DNA from: Closterium sp. NIES-65
Lineage: Eukaryota; Streptophyta; Zygnematophyceae; Desmidiales; Closteriaceae
Assembly (NCBI GenBank): GCA_948144175.1
Contig: CANXME010000236.1
Coordinates: forward strand, 1 to 64,000
Direction: 5' to 3'
DNA length: 64,000 nucleotides
Each line of letters opens with the position of its first letter. The stretch's first letter is position 1. The notes below the pieces were generated by a model. That model was not told where the DNA came from. It searched no databases and saw only the letters and a program-made list of their open reading frames with translations. Shown in pieces: positions 53,201 to 63,998 of the stretch. The position numbers and the translations under genes were made by a program.

Positions 53201-56200
53201 GAACACATGGAAGAAAGCAGCTGGAAGAAGAGAGCACCCCACCATAGCCATTCTATCTGCAGCTCTTACCACTACCTAGTTAATCTTCCGTAAAGCATAG
53301 GCGCACATGCCAATGCCATAGCAACCTGACAAATGAGCAACCTGCCCCATATATGAGCCTCCCACCGCCCTGTGCGGCAGTGGTGCGTCACCCCTCTGAA
53401 CTTGGACGTGCTGTTGGTATGGCTCTGCACCACTACCGCCCCACATACACCGCATCTCATACTACTAATGAAACTGCCAGCTATCTCTCACAGCGCAGCT
53501 CACTCACCAGATGTGAGGAGCCTCCCAGCGCCCAGTGCGGCAGTGGTGTGTCACCCCTCTGAACTTGGACGTGCTGTTGGCCGGCCGCTCCCTCTGCAGT
53601 ACTGCTGCTCCTCATACCTCTACACCAGATGAGGTGAGAAGAACTGCACTCACCAGATGTGCGCCTCCCAGCGCCCAGTGCGGCAGTGGTGTGTCACCCC
53701 TCTGAACTTGGACATGCTGTTGGCTCTTCACTACTGCTGTCTCTGATACACATGCTGCAAGCATCCCCATGCACGGCTCCTAGTACCCCTCACTGCTTGC
53801 TATTCCCTCACAGCAATTCTCACCAGATGTGGGCCTCCCAGCGCCCGGTGCGGCAGTGGTGAGGCACCCCTCTGAACGTGCTCTTGTCTCTGCATCACTG
53901 CTGTCCCAAACACACACAGCTATGGCTACTACTACCCCTCACACTGCCTGCTATCCCTCCAGCACAGCTTCACTCACCAGACGTGAGCCTCCCACCGCCC
54001 GGTGCGGCAGTAGTGTGTCACCCCTCGGAACTTGGACGTGCTGTTGGCCGGCCGCTTCCTCTGTTGCCCCACATGCACATGCTGTAGGCACCCACATACA
54101 CCTCAGAGAAGAGCTTCACTCACCAGATGTGCGCCTCCCATCGCCCCGTGCGGCAGTGATGCGTCACCCCTCGGAACTTGGACGTGCTGTTGGCCGGCCG
54201 CTTCCTCTGCACCACCCGCCTCGCCTTGCCCTTGCCTGCCTCTGCATTGCTTGGCACGGAGGAGGCCGCGGCGAGAGACAGAAGCACAGAGAAGCCAGAA
54301 GGGAGGCTGAGTTGGCTTGAGATGCCTAGAATCTTGTCACAGGGTGACTCCTGTTGGCTTGTCGCTTCCTCTGCACCACCCGCTTCGCCGCGCCCTTGCC
54401 TGCCTCTGCATAAATTTGAACAAATGGGCGAAGCAAAGCAAGCACGAGGACAGAGAGGTAAAGTAACGAGCAAGCACCAAGCGCTGCTGACGGACCCGGT
54501 TGCAGCAACTGCTGCTTCTGAGACACGGCACGCATTATCCATGATCATGATTGGTGCTCGCCGCTTTTGAGAGCCCCAGCATGATTTTTTTGTCAACTCA
54601 GGCGACGGTTGCAGCAGCTGGTGCGTCTGAGACCGTACAAGCATTATTCATGCGAGGATTGGTGCTTACCGCGTTTGAGAGCGCCAGCATCATTGGGAGG
54701 GACGGCTCCCTCGCTACTGGTCACTCTGAAGGCCGTTGGGGGAGAGCAGGAGGCAAGGAAGGGAAGGAAAGTGAGGGGAGAAAACGGTGTCAGATTAAAG
54801 GATCCACAGGCGAAAAACTGGCAGAAATTATATCTCTAGTGGCTTGCACAAAGCCTACTGCGAGTCGAACCCCCTAGTCATAACCCCCTCCTCGTCTCAA
54901 GGCCCCTTTTTTTACATCTGGCTGTCCTGCCTCGCAATCGAAGATGATTCGCCATGCACACACAAGCTCGCTTGGCTTTTGAGTCGACTCACGATTCATC
55001 TCCTCCCGAGCCCCCCCCTCTCCCTTCTGGACCCCCTTCTACTTACATCTGGCTGTCCTGCCTCGCGATTGAAGATGACTCGCCATCCACACACGAGCTC
55101 GCCTGGGGCTTCTCAATCTCCGCCTCGATCCGACCAATCAGATCGTCCCACTCCAGCTCCTGAGGCGTCTCAGCCGTTGGATGCGCCAGCAGCATGCCGT
55201 GGATCACAGGCGCCATACCGCCAGCCGACCCCTCTTGGCCTGTGTTACATAAGGATGGAGATTCGAGAGGGCATGAGAGTGCTGTCAACAATCCAAAGCA
55301 GCATGCTTAAAGACAATTCAGACGAAAACGCCTCAAACTGGGTGTAAGAGGGTGTGAGAGAGCTGCCCATCCGCAGCATGCTGCAAGGTACGAATGGATT
55401 CCTCTACTACACACTCACCCTGATCTGGGCCAGCACCCTCTGATCGTCTGCCTCCCCACCACCACGTGAACTCGTAGCATGTTACAAGGTGAAAAGCCGT
55501 TCCTCTCACACACACTCACCCTGCTCGATGTAGCCGTTGAGGGGTTCGGGTCGCACGGACTGCAGAATATGGAGTGGCGGCTGAGCCAACACCCTCTGAT
55601 CGTCTGCCTCCCCACCACCACCAAGTGAAGTCGCACCATCTCTTCCTGTCTCTCCTCCCCCGCCTCCACTCCCTCCGCCTCCTCCACCCACCATGTCGGC
55701 TCTGTCCATGCCATATCCACCACCACCATTCTTCTTTGCTGCTGCTGCTGCTGCTCCGCCTTCCACCTGCTGCAGCTCCGCAGGCTCGTCACAGCTGCAG
55801 CTGCTCTCTCGCCCATGCATATTCCCGTCAATCTCTCCACCCACCATCAAGCCTTGCCGCGTCACCAACCCTTGGCCCGCAACAGAACCACCCTGATTCG
55901 GCTCAAGACAGCCAGGCAGCAGGGCCACTGCAGGTGGAATGAGCAGGCGGATAGCGCCCGTCTGCAATCCATTTACAGTCGCTCCTCCATAGGCTCCTTC
56001 CAGCACAGCAGAGTCAGCATGACCGTTAGTGTTGTCAGCATGGCCGTTGGTGTTGCCAGAATGGCCGTTAGTGCCAGCATGACAGTTAGTAGTGTCGTCA
56101 GCACAGCCGTTGATGTTGCCAGCATGGACGTTAGTGTTGCCAGCACAGCCGTTAATGTTCCCAGCATGGCCGTTAGCGTTGGTAGTAGTAGTAGTGTCTC

Positions 56201-56462
56201 CCACGATAGAGTTGTTTTCCTCAAAGATACTCTCAACTCTCTGGTGGTGGTGGTTGTGGTTGTGTGGACTGTGGTGGTTGTGACTGTGTCCATTGTGGTG
56301 GCTGTGATCCATCCCGTGAGCTGGCAAATCATCCGCCATCCCAGGGAGGGTAGAGCTAAGCGCATGCCCACTTCCAAGCATGTAACCACCACCATTACCA
56401 CCATCACCACCAGCAGCAACACTATGGCCCTTACCCTTCCCGACCTCCCCTGCCTCCATCAA
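47752..56462 (-). CDS. AP2-subfamily (double AP2 domain) transcription factor
   Basis: Nuclear DNA-binding factor. Ten minus-strand exons, all in phase (4,512 bases, 1,503 residues): 55520-56462, 55047-55239, 54670-54725, 54124-54241, 52997-53083, 52636-52697, 51879-51979, 51463-51572, 50789-50831 and 47752-50550. The N terminus is His/Asn/Gly-rich with NGHAGN-type repeats. A basic ARRVVQRKR precedes AP2 domain 1 ([40 protein letters not shown]). The linker has [10 protein letters not shown] and [17 protein letters not shown]. Domain 2 is [46 protein letters not shown], then [10 protein letters not shown]. Domain 1 lacks the ten-residue insert of the ANT/BBM group, so it looks euAP2-like. The last exon (933 codons) is poly-Gln and Ala/Pro/Ser-rich, plausibly an activation region. 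Exon choice among partial copies was set by phase. Confidence 0.92.
50945..50965. repeat. Imperfect palindrome, first unit
   Basis: TTTTGAGGCACCTCAA within the tandem unit whose second copy carries the perfect palindrome at 51022-51063. Confidence 0.75.
51022..51063. repeat. 42-base perfect palindrome, GCGC core
   Basis: The longest in the window: 21-base arms, the inner part TTTTGAGGC and its complement, the outer part CATTGAGGTGTG. It lies within a tandem repeat of about 100 bases (CGGATTCCCAAAAGCCGCTT ... GGGAGCGCAGAGACGGAGTG; units around 50911-51011 and 51000-51115). Confidence 0.92.
52219..52228. repeat. Short palindrome GAGTCGACTC
   Basis: Part of TTTTAGAGTCGACTCAAAA, one base off a full member. 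Next to the farthest copy of the YTKEI exon. Confidence 0.7.
52329..52348. repeat. 20-base perfect palindrome, TCGA core
   Basis: TTTCTGAGTCGACTCAGAAA between two copies of the AP2 YTKEI exon end. A degenerate version, CTTTTGAGTAGACTCAGAAG, sits at 52567-52586 between the nearest copy and the intact exon. Confidence 0.88.
54980..54991. repeat. Palindrome TGAGTCGACTCA between exon copies
   Basis: Preceded by TTTT on the left only. Lies between the end of AP2 exon 2 (55047-55105) and its partial copy at about 54910-54976. Confidence 0.8.
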
Positions 56463-58546
56463 ACGCTGGAACAGTTACCCTGCTATCACCAGCCGCCAGA
56501 TGCGCTTTCTCCGAGGAGATGGAGTGAATACCACTATCACTCACTCCGCGAGCGTTTCTGGGAAGCGGAAAACTTAGGACACTCCCAGATTAGGCAACGA
56601 GGGAGGGACGGATGCCCGAGATACGTTGCACGAGGGACGGCTGTGACAGAACGAGGATAGCTGGGGCTGGCAAGCGGGACTGAGGGATTTAGCACCAGAT
56701 TGAACTGAACGCAGCGAGGAAATGTGAGTTCCGAGGCCCGAGACTGGCACCTAAAAGGCTGGAAAAAATGCGCACAGTCAGTTGGCGCATCACGTGCAGC
56801 ACAGACGCGGGCAGTTGCCCGAGAGGGACGCACGGGCGCTAGCTCGAGGGAACTCGAGGGATCTTGGGAAACTGAATGCTTGAACGGAGAAGGGAACCTT
56901 GCGGAACCGATGAATGTTTGAACGAGGAAGGAATCCTGTCTGGATCCTTTCACCTCGGATTGGCTCTCGAACATAGATGAATGACGGTACGAGGCAGCGG
57001 AGATGCAGCAGAAGCAGCTCGAGGTTGATAGAAAGAGTCCAACCGAGACAAGAGGCAATATGCAAAACGCAAGAGGCAATAGGCAGGAGGGAGGCAATGG
57101 TGCATATTGATCCATTGATTGATTCGAACTCGGCCGGACCGCGTCGACGGTCTCCAACCAAAGCAGATCCACGGTCACGATTGAGAAGCGTCACCGCGAT
57201 TGAGAAGCATCGAGACCGACCCAGGCGCTCGATACATCCCGACGCGCGTCAGGAACCTTCTCGTGTCCTTCCGGAGAGTAAAAAACCAGCGATGCAAGGG
57301 CGATGCAGCCAAGCCGCCCTTCTATGCACTCTTTCGGGAGAATATCCGGAGGCCAGGTGCGTGAAGCGTGTTTTGAGGCGCCTCAAAACACACCTCACTG
57401 CACGGAGAATATCCGGAGGCCAGGTGCGTGAAGTGAGCGGAGAGCGCGAAACGTGGCTGCATGCAGGCGCACGCACATGAGCCCCCGCGCCTTGTTGTAC
57501 TCGAGAAACTCGTAACGGGAAACTTGGAATTGAGAAGCTCGTAAACGGGAAACTTCCAGTCGAGATTGGGATCTCCGTCCATTGCCGCTTCCCGCACGAG
57601 GAAACTTCGTCCAATAAGAAAACCTCGACCGATTACAGCCCGTACGGTCAGGGAGAAGGCTTCCTGACAACCGGCTAATTGGACGGCTGACGTCAAGTCT
57701 GACCGAAGGATGACAGTGCCAGCCGGATCTGACGGGTGCGGTTGGTGTGGTAGGTGTGGTAGCTGTGGTCGGTGTGGCCTCGACTGCTCAACTGTAACTC
57801 TCGCTGTAACTCGCATCGACCTACCGGCATGCACGCATCTAATCGAGAGCTGCGGCATTCCCGTGCCTGATAGCTAGATGGAAGCCTCGGAGGTGTCGAC
57901 AGGAGGACGCTCGAGCGATGGCTCATGGCGTCAGCTGGATCGCACGCTACTAATCGCAAGGTACGGGCCTCTATTGAAACTCGAAGTGAGGAAAAATCTT
58001 CTTAGCTGCCGACTCGATTAGGGAACCGCGTTGGACACTAGGTGAGCTGGAACTTTGAATTCCAGTATGGCTTGCACGGGACAAAAGTATGGTCTGTATG
58101 CGTAATGCTATCTGCAGTGCAATGCCGATTCGGTGAGCTCCATTAAAAGCTCTTGCTGCAAAGCGTAAAGCAATGGGATGGAAAATCTGTAAGTGGTCGG
58201 ACCATCATTGTGGTGACCATCATTGTTGCAGGCGGCCTTATTCTCTCCCACGACCTCGTTTTCAAATCCCGAGGCTTCCTCATCCGCGTTTGCTATCGCG
58301 GCGCGAAACGCGCCAGACCTCAGTGCAGGGCGGACTTCTCGAGGACAGATCAGAAGGACCTAGGAAAATGGTAAGTGGAGGCGCAATAAGAGTTCCCGGA
58401 ATAAGCTCAGTTGGCATTTAGGAAAACAAAAAGTGCATTTGGCTGTTGGAGATCCCGAGGATCCAGCAGAGAAGCATTCTCTTTGAGGTAGCTCCGTCAA
58501 AATTTAATAACGATGCCATAGATACACTTTTATCAAAGGCGCAATC
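56463..58546. other. Intergenic region upstream of the AP2 gene
   Basis: Divided between the AP2 5' region and the sulfotransferase 3' flank. Contains the 57368 palindrome with its 30-base direct repeats and a GGTGTGG-rich stretch near 57735-57780. Frames present are short and unconvincing; no gene called. Confidence 0.45.
57368..57391. repeat. 24-base perfect palindrome, GCGC core, between exact 30-base direct repeats
   Basis: Arms GTGTTTTGAG and complement around GCGC. The flanking 30-base repeats (57337-57366 and 57404-57433) are identical and begin GGAGAATATCCGGAGGCCAG. Confidence 0.93.
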
Positions 58547-61500
58547 TTATGTCCCACTCCCGTACAACTCCTTCAGCTCATCTGGTGGTTCGTATACGAT
58601 GCCATTCAGGGTGTTGTTCAAGTCGAGACTGTAGACATGACTGACCGTGTCAAAGGTTTTCTGAAGTGGGTGACAAGCGGGGAGGAGGGAGGGGGAGGGA
58701 TGGGGGCAGAACGGGTGAGACCTTGACATAACGGCAAGCAACAAGACAGTAAAAAATCGGCTAAAAACACACACAGTCTGCCTCTGCCTTGCAACCAAGA
58801 GCATACCTGTCACGTGGCCCCTGGGTTTCTAAACCAACAGCATACCTTATTGCCGAACGCATCGCTCAAGCGCCCCCGCGACTTGGTCTTCTGAAGCTTC
58901 TTCCCGAAGCTGAACGCATCGCCAGGCTCCCTCCCAAACCGCCTCATCAGCGTCATCACATCCTCATCCATGCTCTCAAACCTCCCCACAAAGTCATACT
59001 TGATCCGGTCCAATGCACATAGCAGCGTCTGCGGCACTATGTGCACATCTAGGTGAAACCGGTTTTCTATCTCCCACGCCTCTCCAAGATAACCCACAAA
59101 CTCATCGAACGTGATTCGAAACCCCGTCCGCAGCTGAATCACCTCCCAGATGCTCCGCAGCCGGGCAGTTCCGGGGCCCGACCGAAACGTGGCAGCATCC
59201 CATAAGGAGTGCGTGATCAGCTGCCCGAAAAACGCCTGCGCCCAGAATCCTGCCCCGAGATCATCCGGGCCGCCCCCGCGAAGCATCTTGTCTAGATACG
59301 CCGACAGAACGCGGGTGTACGGGTTCCGGAGGAACACAAAGCGGGTGAAGTCTCGTCGTGTGAGGGAGCGTATGGCTTGTGGCTCGGTGAGGGAGTACCA
59401 GACGGCAGTGACGTTGGTGAAGTGGGCGGTGTGGGCGGAGAGGAAGGACTTGGGGAAGGGGTGGTGGTGCTGCTCCCGCAGCCAGAACTTCCAGCTCGTG
59501 CACCCCGCCTTCTGCACGTAGCAGTACACCATGCCCACATCCTCTGTGGGAAGAGGGGGGGTTAAGAAAGGGAAGCAGAGGCAGCACAGCAGGTCAGGTG
59601 CACTGGAGACCCCGCAGCCAGAACTTCCAGCTCGTGCACCCCGCCTTCTGCACGTAACAGTATACCATGCCCACGTCCTCTGGTGGGGGGAGGAAAACAC
59701 GGGAATGGGAGCAAGGAGGGGTGGTGGGGCAGCAGGTTAGGTCACCTGAAGAGTGCTCCCTCAGCCGGACTGGACCCATAGTGGACCTAACAACTCATGC
59801 ACCCTGCCTTTTGCACGTAGAGAAAAAAGGAGGAAGGGAGGTTTGGCAGGGCAACGTACCATCCACGATGAGTTGCCTGCAAATGCGGTGCTCTGTCACA
59901 GGCAGTATCCTCGGCGCATCACACAGCCAACAGCGAGGAAGGGAGGTTTGACAGGGCAACAAACTTCTATCCACAATCAAGTTTGGCAGGGCCAGCCACG
60001 TACCATCCACAATGAGTTGCCTTCCAATGCGGTGCTCTGTCACAGGCAGTATCTTCGGCGCATCGCACAACCCCCTCTCCTCCTCAAACTCCCTCCCCTC
60101 GCCTCCCACCTTCCCGCCACTCCCCCTATCCCCCCCTATCCCTGGTGGCGTTTCCCCCCGGGGGAAGCTCTCTGGCGCCACTAGCACATCGCGCATGCGG
60201 GGGGAGCTGCCCCTGGCGGAGGCCTGCGCGCGCGCGCGGATGAGGTCCGCCTGGGGGGAGTGCTGCAGGTGAATGAGCCCCTGCGCGGATGAGAGGGCGA
60301 ATAGCTCCGCTGCTTCCAGCTGCGCGCATTCTACCCATGCTGCTGCTTCATCTGAGGCTGCTTCTGCTGTGGTTGATGCTGCTTCTGCTGTGGTTGATGC
60401 TGCTTCTGCTGTGGTTGATGCTACTTCGCCTGTGGTTGGTGCTGCGTCCACTCTGGTCGATACTGCTTCTGCTGTGGTTGGTACTGCTGCTTTGTCCGAT
60501 ACTGCTGCTCCTTCGTCTGACACTGCCGCTGCTGCGGCTGATACTGCTGCTGCAGCAGGTGATAGTGATGGTAGGGATGCTAATGCTCCTGGTTTTCGCT
60601 CTGGGTATGCTTGGACTTCTAGCCTACGTCTTGTCCAACTGCTGCCACTACCGCCCTCTACACTACCAGACAAAAGCAGCCGCCTTGTTCCACCAGCCGA
60701 CTCGCCAGTCCCATTCGCCCCTCCTTTCCCCATTTCCAGTCCCACTTCTCCTCCCACTCCTCCTCGCGCTCCTCCTCCCAACCCCCCTGTACCCATGGTG
60801 TAGTAATCTCTACCATCTGCCAATCCAAGCCACCACATCCACTTAGCCGTCTGCTGCCTCACAGTCATCCCGGGGGGGATAATAGGCGGCGCTACATATC
60901 CACCCCCAATGCGGTTACCGTCCTTCAAGCGGTTACCACTGGCTTTGCGGTTACCGCCTTCGCATTGCTGCGCACGGCGTCGCGTGGATTCTAGCAAATG
61001 CGGCTGGCGGTTCTCGTGGAAAGTTTCTGCCACGGCTACAGCCTGAGACGGCCAGAAGCCCACAACTGTAGCGTCGCCTTCGGGCTGCCCGAGAAAAAAC
61101 CACATGAGGCGGCGCGTGGTGCAGTTGACCGCGAATTTAGGGTCGCAGCTAGAGCAAGGGTAGGAGGAGGGGAGGGAGAGGGAGATTGGCTCTACGTACA
61201 CAGCTGTGCTCTGCTGGACACGTGTCATGTTCTCCTTGGCTATCAGCTCCTGCACGGCTGCGGACGGCTGTAGCAGGCTGTAGCAGCGCTGGAGGGAAGT
61301 GCGGAGCTGGGAGGAGCCGTTCACGTCAGCAAGGGCGGAGGCCATGGGAGGGAGGGAGGCTGAGAGGAAGAAATTGACGTGCAGGCGGCGAGAAGGGTGG
61401 GAGGAGGAAGACGACGATGAGGATGAGGATGAGGAAGAGGAAGAGACATTCTGTTGCTCTTGCTGCTGCTGCATCTGCTCCTGGGAGATTGGCTGGGGGA

Positions 61501-62693
61501 TTTTCGAGTTGAGGGTCTGTTGGAATATGCAGGGCCAGACAGCAAACGAGCAAGTGGATAACACGTGGTGAACATACACAAGCAACAAAACCACCCACAC
61601 AGTATATCACTGCAAGAAAGGAGACAAAAACATTGAACACACAAGCTTGCGCATGCCAACGCCCCTCTACAGAAACACATACCCCATAGGTGTAGAGCGG
61701 CGAGTTGAGCCAACTGGGGTGATGCAGCAGCACCAGAGTCTCATCAGACGGGTCAGCTGCACCGGAGGATGACCCGTCTGCTGCTGCGGATCCCTGCTGC
61801 TGCTGCTGCTGCCCGTCGTTTTGTGGCTGGGAGCCTTGCGGAGAGGAGAGCGCGCTGGGGCGAGGCAGAGGCCCGAGCACGTGGTTCAGCGTGGCGTGCG
61901 GCATGCCTGCGTCTGGCAGCCACAGCACGGCCAGCCGTAACGGCGCCTGCTGTGGTTGCTGTGGTTGATGCGATTCTTGTGATTCTTGTGCGGAGTTACT
62001 TGGTTCGGAGGGGGAGAGTTTGGACGATAAGAGCTGGTGCAGAGCGTAGCCCGCACACACCGCCTCCAGCCGCTCGTGAAGCAGACCCTGAAATTGGGAA
62101 GAAGACTGAAGAGTAGTTAGCTTATAATTGCAAGCAGTATGAGCGCGACAGCTTGCAACGAAATATCTGATCTTTAGGCGGGATCTGGGTATAACCTCCG
62201 ACAGATTCAGTAGAGATGATATTTCATCGAATTGTCATCCACAACATCCTTGGAAGAATCTTGGTCGCATTTCCAACAAGAATCTTGAAAGATTCGGACG
62301 AACCTTCGCCCAGACAACGACATCTGGATGAGGAATGGTGTTGCTCACACTCCAATCCTCCTGATTCACTCCATGTCCTATTCTCCCGGGCAAAACCCGT
62401 AGAGAGAAAAACGAAACCGTTGTGCTGTCTTCTGTGCCGGTCATCCAAGCTTCACGAATCATGAGAACGATGCTAACGAATGTAACTAGAAGTAACCATG
62501 TCAACGTTCTTCGCCACGACCCGTTCTTCGAGCACATGCGTGAGACAATAGACCTCACATTACAAGCAAAGCTTCTGTAGCCGCCTCGTGCATAAAACAT
62601 CCAAGATTGATTCTTGCTCATGCTAGGACTGACCGTCACGTTTTGTTTCCTCGTAGGAACGGCACTCGCCATCACGCGAACCTGATCTTGCAT
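58547..62693 (-). CDS. Type II membrane carbohydrate sulfotransferase (Sulfotransfer_2 family)
   Basis: Golgi-type enzyme expected to transfer sulfate from PAPS to a glycan. Five minus-strand exons in phase (3,120 bases, 1,039 residues): 62304-62693, 61683-62087, 60004-61516, 58846-59543 and 58547-58660. A short cytosolic N terminus precedes one membrane helix at about residues 62-82 (TLTWLLLVTFVSIVLMI). The catalytic part begins in exon 4: YCYVQKAGCTSWKFWL is the 5'-phosphosulfate loop, RFVFLRNPYTRVLSAY the 3'-phosphate site, and VGRFESMDEDVMTLMRRFG follows the family C-terminal pattern. The roughly 700 residues between helix and catalytic domain (Ser, Gln, Ala/Thr repeats, with ordered islands such as RRLMWFFLGQPEGDATVVGF) match no domain I know. 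Family is clear; acceptor sugar unknown. Confidence 0.87.
59590..59935 (-). repeat. Partial exon copies in sulfotransferase intron 3
   Basis: Start copy of exon 4 at about 59610-59684 (EDVGMVYCYVQKAGCTSWKF with acceptor) and a shorter one at 59795-59822. End copy of exon 3 at about 59855-59930 (LCDAPRILPVTEHRICRQLI, with GTACGT donor context). Start copies are nearest exon 4 and the end copy is nearest exon 3. Confidence 0.85.
60335..60560 (-). repeat. Ala/Thr-rich coding repeat in the sulfotransferase stem
   Basis: 21-base units close to GCTGCTTCTGCTGTGGTTGAT on the plus strand, coding AASTTAE-type repeats on the minus strand, inside exon 3. In frame, so tolerated by the stem region. Confidence 0.85.
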
Positions 62694-63467
62694 TAGTCTA
62701 CGCGATCTGTCTAGCGGGATAAAGAGATATCCCCATCACGTCAACCCTGCTCGTACGCAATCCGCCGTACGCATCACGAACCTGCTCGTCAGCACTGCTT
62801 ACTGAACTTCACTCTCGCACACGAGTCAAGACAAACCTACTATGAAACGCACTCAGCAATTCAAGTCAGGAAAACTCGTCCTAAACATTCCCGCACTAGA
62901 ATCTATCCAGCTATTACCAGGTACACGTATGTAATCAGGCAAAATTTAGGAGAGCCGGCTCGGGAGGGAGAATGGTCCTAAGTCTAGATTTGGGCCAAGA
63001 GAAGCAAGGCTTGGCTGGAGTTTGGAGCTCTGGTCTGGTGGCTGGTTCGGTTTACTGACAAACCTGCGATACGCGCCTGCCTGGCCAGGCAGGCGGGAAG
63101 CCCAAGGGTGACTGCCTGGCCAGCCTGACCCTGACAGGTTTCGGAACAGAACAAGCCACCAAAAGCTGGTGATTGGGCTGAAGGCCCTCTAGCTATGGCC
63201 CTAACCTTGGCCGAACTGCATCACCGTACTAGGAAAGCGCCGAACCAGCCTTTCACCGCAAAACCCCGAAATGAGCTGTGAAAGTTCGTTAGAGAACTCT
63301 AATTGCCTAGAAAGCTAGCCAACTACATAAAGAAGAATAAAGCTAGGCCACATGAATACACACAGGTGCCACATGGACTACCCCCCAATAGTCCACCTGT
63401 ATCACCTACTTCATCTATGTCGCTCCTATCTCTGTTACATCCTTTTATTCACCTCTTTCCAGTTGGC
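62694..63467. other. Region upstream of the sulfotransferase gene
   Basis: 5' flank of the minus-strand gene. A small inverted motif CTGCCTGGCCAGGCAG occurs around 63079-63095. No gene or promoter element that I can defend. Confidence 0.4.
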
Positions 63468-63998
63468 TCAAATGCCCAATTCTGGCTTGGGAACATCAGC
63501 CGAACAGGTGACTGAGTTTAACAATCCAGCCGGTGTGCCTTCCACATTATTGCCTTCCACGTCAGCACCTTCTGCATCAGCGCCTTCCACGTCAGCACCT
63601 TCTGCATCAGTGCCTTCCACGTCATCACCTTCCGCATCAGCGCCTTCCACATCAGCACCTTCCACGTCAGCACCTTCTGCATCAGCAACTTCCACATCAG
63701 CGCCCTCCACAGCACCTGCATCAGCGATCGCTTCAGCCACAGCAACCCGATCTGCCATGTCAGCTGCAGGCAGATCGGGTTGCTTTGGCACAGCTGAACT
63801 GTGCGAGCTAACATCACCATGATCTCCCCTGTTGGCCGTGCCTTGGTTCGCCATGGCTTCTTGGACCGTGCTGTTTCCGAGAGCGTTGAGATAATCCTGG
63901 GTCTTTTCATTGCTCGCATCATCCTGCTTGCTGCATTCCCCATCCCTCTCATATTTCTCCCGTTGCTCTGTACCCTTCCCTCCCTCACTCTCCCCCAC
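63468..63998 (-). CDS. Hypothetical repeat-rich protein, partial
   Basis: Minus-strand frame open to the window edge and ending at 63468; the true start is not in view. The visible part has a polar N-terminal half and then some 75 residues of EGADVEGADAEG-type five-residue repeats. The 15-base DNA repeat (GCACCTTCCACGTCA type, plus strand) also gives open frames in other phases, so coding is uncertain. Not recognised. Confidence 0.3.
   Translation of the reverse strand: MGESEGGKGTEQREKYERDGECSKQDDASNEKTQDYLNALGNSTVQEAMANQGTANRGDHGDVSSHSSAVPKQPDLPAADMADRVAVAEAIADAGAVEGADVEVADAEGADVEGADVEGADAEGDDVEGTDAEGADVEGADAEGADVEGNNVEGTPAGLLNSVTCSADVPKPELGI

Larger units (their letters stand above)
50600..54425 (-). 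repeat. Partial exon copies in AP2 gene introns
   Basis: Domain 1 first exon (54124-54241): five end copies with GTGAG-type context at about 53982-54060, 53826-53885, 53657-53722, 53514-53585 and 53345-53412, and a start copy at 54355-54420. Next exon: end copy at 52873-52930. YTKEI exon (52636-52697): end copies at 52507-52560, 52388-52440 and 52273-52330. Domain 2 exon (51463-51572): end copies at 51322-51410 and 51173-51260, start copies at 51620-51690 and 51735-51790. Last exon: start copy at 50640-50680. Each intact exon keeps phase; the copies mostly do not. Confidence 0.85.

Noticed and set aside
14752..57391. Palindromes as cloning linkers or sequencing adaptor remnants
   Set aside because: GTCGAC and GGCGCC look like restriction sites, but the arms vary by locus, degenerate copies exist, an AATT core also occurs, and a hairpin adaptor would give inverted rather than direct flanking copies. 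Still worth checking in raw reads.
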